Below the pieces are notes generated by a model. It saw nothing but the letters and a program-made list of their open reading frames with translations, ran no database searches and had not been told where the DNA came from. 64,000 nucleotides of DNA, taken from assembly GCF_030499575.1 (NCBI RefSeq), contig NZ_JASTLC010000001.1:4860001-4924000 (forward strand), in the 5' to 3' direction. Position numbers and translations under genes: made by a program. This document shows, in pieces, positions 59,949 through 64,000 of this stretch (the first letter of the stretch is position 1; every line of letters starts with the position of its first letter). This DNA comes from Streptomyces sp. DG2A-72. GTDB taxonomy: Bacteria; Actinomycetota; Actinomycetes; Streptomycetales; Streptomycetaceae.

Positions 59949-60671
59949 ATGGGGCAGGGGCACGGCTGGGAGGGTGCGGTCCTCAAACTGCTGCGCGCGA
60001 AGGACTTCGTGTTCACGGTGACCGGCGCCGAGGACGTCACCGAGCACTACCGGCGGCTCCACCTCAGCGACGGCGGCATGCTCGCGACGACCGGCGTCCA
60101 CCCCACGATGTGGGTACGCCTGTGGTTTGACAACGGAAGCAAGCCGCACCAGCGGGCGTACACCCTCGTCGACCCGGACCTCGCGGCCGGCACCTTCAGC
60201 CTGGAGTTCGCCCTGCACGAGGGCGTCGCCAGTGGCTGGGCACGGGCGGCGCAGCCCGGCGACACCATCGAGGCGACGGTCCACGGCACCGGGTTCGAGG
60301 AGCCGAGCCCCACCCCGACCCACGTCTTCGCGATGGGCGACCCGGCCTCGCTGCCCGCCATCAACTCCCTGCTCGACGCGCTGGGTTCCGCCCCGGCCAC
60401 CATCTGGTTCGAGGGCGGCGCCGACGAGCTGCCCTGCCGCGCCGACCCGTCCCGCCACGAGCTGCGCCAGGTACTGCGGCTCGACTCCGGCACACATCTC
60501 GTCGAGCGGGTGAAGGCGGACCTGCCGGACCTGCTCAAGGGCACTTCGGACCCGTATGTCTGGATCGCCTGCGACACGGCGACGACGCGCAGGCTGAGCG
60601 CATACGTCCGCAAGGAACTCGGCGTCCCCAAGGAGCGGATGCACGCACTGGGGTACTGGCGCGCGTCCTGA
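59949..60671 (+). CDS. Siderophore-interacting FAD protein (ferric-siderophore reductase)
   Basis: A 240-residue SIP/ViuB-type protein: HPTMWVRLWFDNGSKPHQRA, YTLVDPDLAAGTFSLEFALH (FAD site RAYTLVD), then HVFAMGDPASLPAINSLLDA and a C-terminal ALGYWR. It reduces ferric siderophores to release iron in the cytoplasm. Start ATG at 59949 behind GTGGAGAAG. Iron-box controlled. Confidence 0.92.
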   Translation: MGQGHGWEGAVLKLLRAKDFVFTVTGAEDVTEHYRRLHLSDGGMLATTGVHPTMWVRLWFDNGSKPHQRAYTLVDPDLAAGTFSLEFALHEGVASGWARAAQPGDTIEATVHGTGFEEPSPTPTHVFAMGDPASLPAINSLLDALGSAPATIWFEGGADELPCRADPSRHELRQVLRLDSGTHLVERVKADLPDLLKGTSDPYVWIACDTATTRRLSAYVRKELGVPKERMHALGYWRAS

Positions 60672-60695
60672 GCCCGCAGGCGGCATCATCGACCC

Positions 60696-61289
60696 ATGGA
60701 CGTCACCCTGCACCTCGCCCAGGACCCCGAGGCCGACGCGCTGCTCGGGCGCAGTCCGCTCGCCGCGCTCACCGGGATGCTGCTGGACCAGCAGATCCCG
60801 ATGGAGTGGGCGTTCAAGGGCCCGGCGACGATCGCCCAGCGCATGGGCGCCGACGACCTCCACGCACACGACATCGCCGCCCACGACCCCGAGGCCTTCG
60901 CCGCGCTGCTCTCCGAGAAGCCGGCGGTGCACCGCTACCCGGGGTCGATGGCGGGGCGCATCCAGCAGCTGTGCCAGTACCTCGTCGAGCACTACGACGG
61001 CGACGCCGAGGCCCTGTGGAAGGACGTCGACAGCGGCACCGAACTGCTCAAGCGGCTCCAGGACCTGCCCGGGTTCGGCAAGCAGAAGGCCCAGATCTTC
61101 CTCGCCCTCCTTGGCAAGCAGCTCGGCGTACAGCCGACGGGATGGCGCGAGGCCGCGGGAGCGTACGGCGAGGCGAAGTCCTTCCGCTCCGTCGCCGACA
61201 TCACCGGCCCGGAGTCACTGGCCAAGGTCCGCGCCCACAAGCAGGAGATGAAGGCGGCGGCGAAGGCGGCGAAGGCCGCGGGGAAGTAG
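60696..61289 (+). CDS. HhH-GPD base-excision glycosylase-like protein
   Basis: A 197-residue protein. LLDQQIPMEWAFKGPATIAQ and the helix-hairpin-helix LQDLPGFGKQKAQIFLALLG match HhH-GPD proteins, but the catalytic Asp position is followed by a shortened domain (GWREAAGAYGEAKSFRSVAD). A Lys/Ala-rich tail (KAAAKAAKAAGK) may bind DNA. Usual in Streptomyces as a 'Fe-S cluster assembly/HhH-GPD' protein; no Fe-S cysteines are seen. Confidence 0.85.
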   Translation: MDVTLHLAQDPEADALLGRSPLAALTGMLLDQQIPMEWAFKGPATIAQRMGADDLHAHDIAAHDPEAFAALLSEKPAVHRYPGSMAGRIQQLCQYLVEHYDGDAEALWKDVDSGTELLKRLQDLPGFGKQKAQIFLALLGKQLGVQPTGWREAAGAYGEAKSFRSVADITGPESLAKVRAHKQEMKAAAKAAKAAGK

Positions 61290-61303
61290 GGGTCCGCGCA
61301 CGG

Positions 61304-61362
61304 CCCCCGGGAAGCCCTCCGGGAAGTCCCCCGGGAAGTCCCCCGGGAAGTCCCCCGGAAAT
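61304..61362. repeat. 12-bp tandem repeats
   Basis: Five units of CCCCCGGGAAGT type in a row between the glycosylase-like and HdeD-like genes. No frame seems to use it; the G/C runs may act as a transcription end. Confidence 0.75.
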
Positions 61363-61420
61363 TAAGCCGATTGGCCCACACCAGGTGGCAATCGGGTCCA
61401 ATCCGGTCAAAGCATGAAGC

Positions 61421-62086
61421 ATGACCGAGGCACCGAGCGGTCCCCCCTGGGGCCCGGAGTACGACGACCGCCGGGTGCATGCCGCCGTGCGCGAGCCCCG
61501 CCCGGGTGGCGCCGAACCGCCGCTCGAAGGCCCCCTGCACGTCCTCTCCCGCACCGCCTGGCAGGCCGTACTCCTCACCGGGATCGCCTCCCTGGTCCTC
61601 GGCGTCCTGGTCCTGGTCTGGCCGGGCGCGTCCCTGTGGGCGGCCGGCGTCCTGTTCGGCCTCTACCTCCTGGTCAGCGGCGTACTCCAGCTCGCCTCCG
61701 CCTTCGGCACGCACACGACGACCTCGCTGCGCGTCCTGGCCTTCATCAGCGGCGCCGTGTCGATCCTGCTGGGCCTGTTCTGCTTCCGCGGCGCCATGCA
61801 GTCGATCCTGCTGCTGGCCCTGTGGATCGGCATCGGCTGGCTGATCCGCGGCATCACCCAGACGCTGGCCGCCGTCCACGACCCGTCGATGCCCGCGCGC
61901 GGCTGGCAGATCTTCCTCGGCGTCCTCACCTTCGTCGCCGGCATCGTGCTGATCGACTCCCCCTTCGAGTCGGTCGCCGTGCTCACCCTGGTCGGCGGCT
62001 GGTGGCTGGTCGCGGTCGGCGTCGTCGAGATCATCACGGCGCTGCGGATCCGCGGCCGCGCGAGTCGGGTGCCACGCGAACTGTGA
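61421..62086 (+). CDS. HdeD-family membrane protein
   Basis: A 221-residue protein with six membrane segments in pairs (AVLLTGIASLVLGVLVLVWP, LFGLYLLVSGVLQLASAFG, ILLLALWIGIGWLIRGITQT, GWQIFLGVLTFVAGIVLI). The repeated G-rich spacing and WP/DSP turns are typical of HdeD (DUF308). In E. coli HdeD contributes to acid resistance; the Streptomyces role is unknown. GTGA overlap with the next gene. Confidence 0.88.
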   Translation: MTEAPSGPPWGPEYDDRRVHAAVREPRPGGAEPPLEGPLHVLSRTAWQAVLLTGIASLVLGVLVLVWPGASLWAAGVLFGLYLLVSGVLQLASAFGTHTTTSLRVLAFISGAVSILLGLFCFRGAMQSILLLALWIGIGWLIRGITQTLAAVHDPSMPARGWQIFLGVLTFVAGIVLIDSPFESVAVLTLVGGWWLVAVGVVEIITALRIRGRASRVPREL

Positions 62087-62382
62087 ACGCCGTGCGCATC
62101 TGGTCCCGGGTCCTCGTCCTGCTCCTCGCCCTCCTCGTGCCGGGCGAGCACACGGCACACGCGGTGACGGTCACGGCCGAGACCACCGCCGTGGTCGCCG
62201 AGTACGACGACACCGTCCTACGGTCCACAGCCCGCGCCGGCAACCGTGCCGCCGCACCCCTGCGCCCCGCACCCCGCCCGCACCCCCGGCCCGCCGCACC
62301 ACCGGCCGCCCCACCACTCCCGGCACCAACCCACCCCGAGCCCGTCCTCCACACCCTCCGCACGGTGGTCCTGCGCTGCTGA
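62083..62382 (+). CDS. Small exported Pro-rich protein
   Basis: A 99-residue protein; GTG at 62083 overlaps the hdeD-like stop. Signal peptide VRIWSRVLVLLLALLVPGEH and AHA, then TAETTAVVAEYDD and a His/Pro/Ala-rich chain (RPAPRPHPRPAAPPAAPP). Ends LRTVVLRC. No known domain. Confidence 0.55.
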   Translation: MNAVRIWSRVLVLLLALLVPGEHTAHAVTVTAETTAVVAEYDDTVLRSTARAGNRAAAPLRPAPRPHPRPAAPPAAPPLPAPTHPEPVLHTLRTVVLRC

Positions 62383-62435
62383 CAGGGGCCTGCCTCCCGC
62401 CCCCACCCATCAGCCAACGCAAGGACGACACAGCC

Positions 62436-62555
62436 ATGCCCAACGACCCGTACGCGGTCCTACGCGCCCTCCTCCGCGCGGAGGCCATCCGCAACGCCCC
62501 CAAGCCCAAGCCCCAACAGCAACAACAGCCGCCGAAGAAGCCTGAACGCGGCTAG
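62436..62555 (+). CDS. 39-residue conserved peptide
   Basis: ATG at 62436 behind AAGGACGA; sequence PNDPYAVLRALLRAEAIRNA followed by a PKPKPQQQQQPPKKPERG tail. Small Streptomyces ORFs starting MPNDPYAVLRALLRAEA are familiar to me, so it is probably real. Function unknown. Confidence 0.5.
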   Translation: MPNDPYAVLRALLRAEAIRNAPKPKPQQQQQPPKKPERG

Positions 62556-62589
62556 GTCAGCGGAACCGGTGAGGGGCGGGTGCGCACAG

Positions 62590-62672
62590 CGCCCCGTCAG
62601 GGGCGCGGGGCTGTATCCATATGCGGCTCCGCCGCGCGGGCGCGACAAGCCCCCACCGGCCCGCAGACAAAG
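62590..62672. repeat. Intergenic REP-like palindrome
   Basis: GCCCCGTCAGGGGCGCGGGG, then CTGTATCCATATGCGGCTCC and GCCGCGCGGGCGCGACAAGC. Same family as the copies inside the acylase and corA genes. The inner stem GCGGCTCCGCCGC is a strong hairpin. No gene occupies 62556-62954 otherwise. Confidence 0.75.
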
Positions 62673-62954
62673 ACCCGCCGCTACGGTTTGTCCTGTACGG
62701 CGGGCAGTTCGAGGACACTGGTGAGTGTCGGCGAGGAACACCGGCACGCCCTGCGCGCTGAGCTGCTCGGCGATCAGCTGGAGGGCACGGTCTCGCTGTC
62801 GCTCATATCAGGCCCCTGCTTCCATATCCGGCCCCTTGCTTCCGGCATAGTCGAGCCCACGCTTCCGGTTTGCCCAGGTTTACGGCATCTTTTGCAACGT
62901 CGCACTCCCTCTCCATGGCTGCGCCCGGAAGCTCTTGACCGGTAGGCTTTCCGT

Positions 62955-63251
62955 GTGATCTTCAAGCGCATCGGAAACGGCCGGCCGTACCCCGACCACG
63001 GCCGGGAAAGCACCCGGCAGTGGGCGGACGTCGCACCGCGCCCGGTCCGCCTCGATCAGCTCGTGACGACGAAGGGCCAACTCGACCTGGAGACACTCCT
63101 GGCCGAGGACTCGACCTTCTATGGCGATCTGTTCGCACACGTCGTCAAGTGGCAGGGCGACCTGTACCTGGAGGACGGTCTGCACCGCGCGGTCCGGGCG
63201 GCCCTCCAGCAGCGCCAGGTGCTGCACGCGCGCGTCCTCGAACTGGACTAA
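62955..63251 (+). CDS. Conserved small protein, annotated in relatives as VapB-family-like
   Basis: A 98-residue protein with GTG at 62955. VRLDQLVTTKGQLDLETLLA, VKWQGDLYLEDGLHRAVRAAL and HARVLEL resemble a ParB/nuclease-like small fold found once per Streptomyces genome just before the LytR_C gene. Relatives are sometimes called type II antitoxin VapB, but no toxin gene is adjacent. Confidence 0.75.
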   Translation: MIFKRIGNGRPYPDHGRESTRQWADVAPRPVRLDQLVTTKGQLDLETLLAEDSTFYGDLFAHVVKWQGDLYLEDGLHRAVRAALQQRQVLHARVLELD

Positions 63252-63340
63252 CGGCGAACTGGTTCCCCTAACGGGTTGAACTGCGCGCTGGCAATGATCA
63301 TCTAGTAGGAATCGTCGCCCGCGCGCACTACGCTGCGCCC

Positions 63341-63982
63341 ATGAGCATGCTGACTCCCCCCGGCATGGGCGGCCAGTACCGGATCAAGGGTGACAAGTAC
63401 CCCCGGATGCGCCGGCCCCGGCGGCGCGGCAGGCTCGTGGCCGGGCTCGTGGCCTCGGTCGCCGCTCTCGGGCTGGTCGGCTGGGGCACGCTGCAGCTCA
63501 TCGACCTCTTCTCGGGCGGCGGCGACTCCGCCTCGGCGGCCGGCCCCAAGTCGGACTGCTCGTCCAAGGCGAGCCCCTCGCCGAGCACCACCGCCGCCGT
63601 TCCCGCGCCCGGCAAGATCACCGTCAACGTGCTCAACGCCACGACCCGCAGCGGGCTGGCCAAGCAGACGGCGGACGAGCTGAAGAAACGTGGCTTCCGG
63701 ATCGGCGACGTGGGCAACGCGACCGCGGAGTTCGACAAGAAGGTCAAGGGCACCGGGCTGCTGCTCGGCCCCGCCTCCTCCCTCAACACCTCACTGCCGG
63801 TGCTCGCCACCCAGCTCAGCACCGCCGAGCGCCGAACGGACGCCGCCCGCAAGGGCACGGCCGTCGACCTGATCCTCGGCAACGGCTTCAAGGCGCTGAC
63901 CACGAAGAAGGACGCCGACAAGGCACTGGCCGCACTGACCGGGCCTCAGCCAACGCCCTCTTCGTCGAAGCAGAGCTGCTGA
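63341..63982 (+). CDS. LytR C-terminal domain membrane protein
   Basis: A 213-residue protein: basic N-terminus, one membrane segment (LVAGLVASVAALGLVGWGTL), a Ser/Thr/Pro linker and a LytR_C domain (ITVNVLNATTRSGLAKQTAD, GFRIGDVGNATAEFD, VDLILGNGFKAL). This domain is found alone or on LCP cell-wall glycopolymer ligases and is extracytoplasmic. The last 23 bases are repeated after the stop. Confidence 0.88.
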   Translation: MSMLTPPGMGGQYRIKGDKYPRMRRPRRRGRLVAGLVASVAALGLVGWGTLQLIDLFSGGGDSASAAGPKSDCSSKASPSPSTTAAVPAPGKITVNVLNATTRSGLAKQTADELKKRGFRIGDVGNATAEFDKKVKGTGLLLGPASSLNTSLPVLATQLSTAERRTDAARKGTAVDLILGNGFKALTTKKDADKALAALTGPQPTPSSSKQSC

Positions 63983-64000
63983 CTTCGTCGAAGCAGAGCT
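63960..64000. repeat. 23-bp tandem repeat across the LytR_C stop codon
   Basis: CTTCGTCGAAGCAGAGCTGC plus TGA at 63960-63982 is followed by a second, identical copy from 63983 that runs into the window edge after 18 bases. The first copy includes the stop codon. Confidence 0.8.

Noticed and set aside
62955..63251. Antitoxin of a second toxin-antitoxin pair
   Set aside because: No toxin gene is adjacent, and the protein lacks a recognisable antitoxin DNA-binding domain; the name in relatives is probably transferred annotation.

Overview
The window is high-GC actinobacterial DNA and almost certainly comes from a Streptomyces chromosome. Supporting signs are the gene families (conservon CvnA/CvnB proteins, GntR-NUDIX-anti-sigma-type ATPase modules, LytR C-terminal domain and HdeD proteins, an arsRBOCT-type arsenic cluster), many GTG starts, GTGA/ATGA stop-start overlaps, DmdR/IdeR-type iron boxes and Streptomyces-type REP palindromes. 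There is no complete tRNA or rRNA gene, no insertion sequence and no CRISPR array.

1-12.4 kb is a layered integration hot spot. Three partial copies of the 3' half of tRNA-Ser(GGA), two with the tRNA terminator, lie in the same orientation at about 1.8, 6.3 and 11.9 kb, and a terminator-only scrap lies at 4.3 kb. They bracket accessory cargo: a NUDIX protein with small coupled ORFs and a broken dapF-like gene; decayed relE and helicase-associated genes, a DNA-binding protein and an AAA ATPase behind a perfect inverted repeat; then vapBC and a SNF2 ATPase/SWIM pair. A wrecked tyrosine integrase abuts the third copy.

12.4-24.5 kb is an arsenic island: arsC-trxB-trxA-flavoprotein in one direction and arsR-acr3-Cys-rich peptide-arsO in the other, then a lone PstS-like binding protein, another arsR, a broken arsO between duplicated operators, a flavoprotein with a Cys-rich tail, arsI, and an MFS gene fused by deletion to a truncated tauE gene. 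Related ArsR operator sequences recur at four places. Together the genes should reduce arsenate (ArsC with thioredoxin), export arsenite (Acr3) and cleave methylarsenite (ArsI).

24.5-41.2 kb holds a MarR-GNAT operon, a DUF6879 relic, a secreted protein, a conservon reduced to CvnA/CvnB, a polysaccharide deacetylase, a three-gene Hsp70/GrpE-like/zinc-finger membrane operon, and a GntR/NUDIX/ATPase module.

41.2-47.1 kb has visibly lower GC and many unknown genes. It contains the most interesting pair in the window: an AbiTii-domain protein followed by a proteasome-like Ntn-hydrolase, which could be an undescribed defence module. A tRNA-Arg(CCU)-like anticodon-arm fragment marks its right side.

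47.1-64 kb returns to core-like Streptomyces sequence: HxlR/NTF2-like pair, an iron-regulated lipoprotein with an AraC regulator, CorA, CopCD, an iron-box divergent pair (siderophore-interacting reductase versus a penicillin acylase-GNAT-cupin-SDR operon), a DNA glycosylase-like protein, HdeD and LytR_C proteins. Three genes carry tandem repeats that run across their stop codon, and a REP-like sequence has become coding in corA and the acylase gene.
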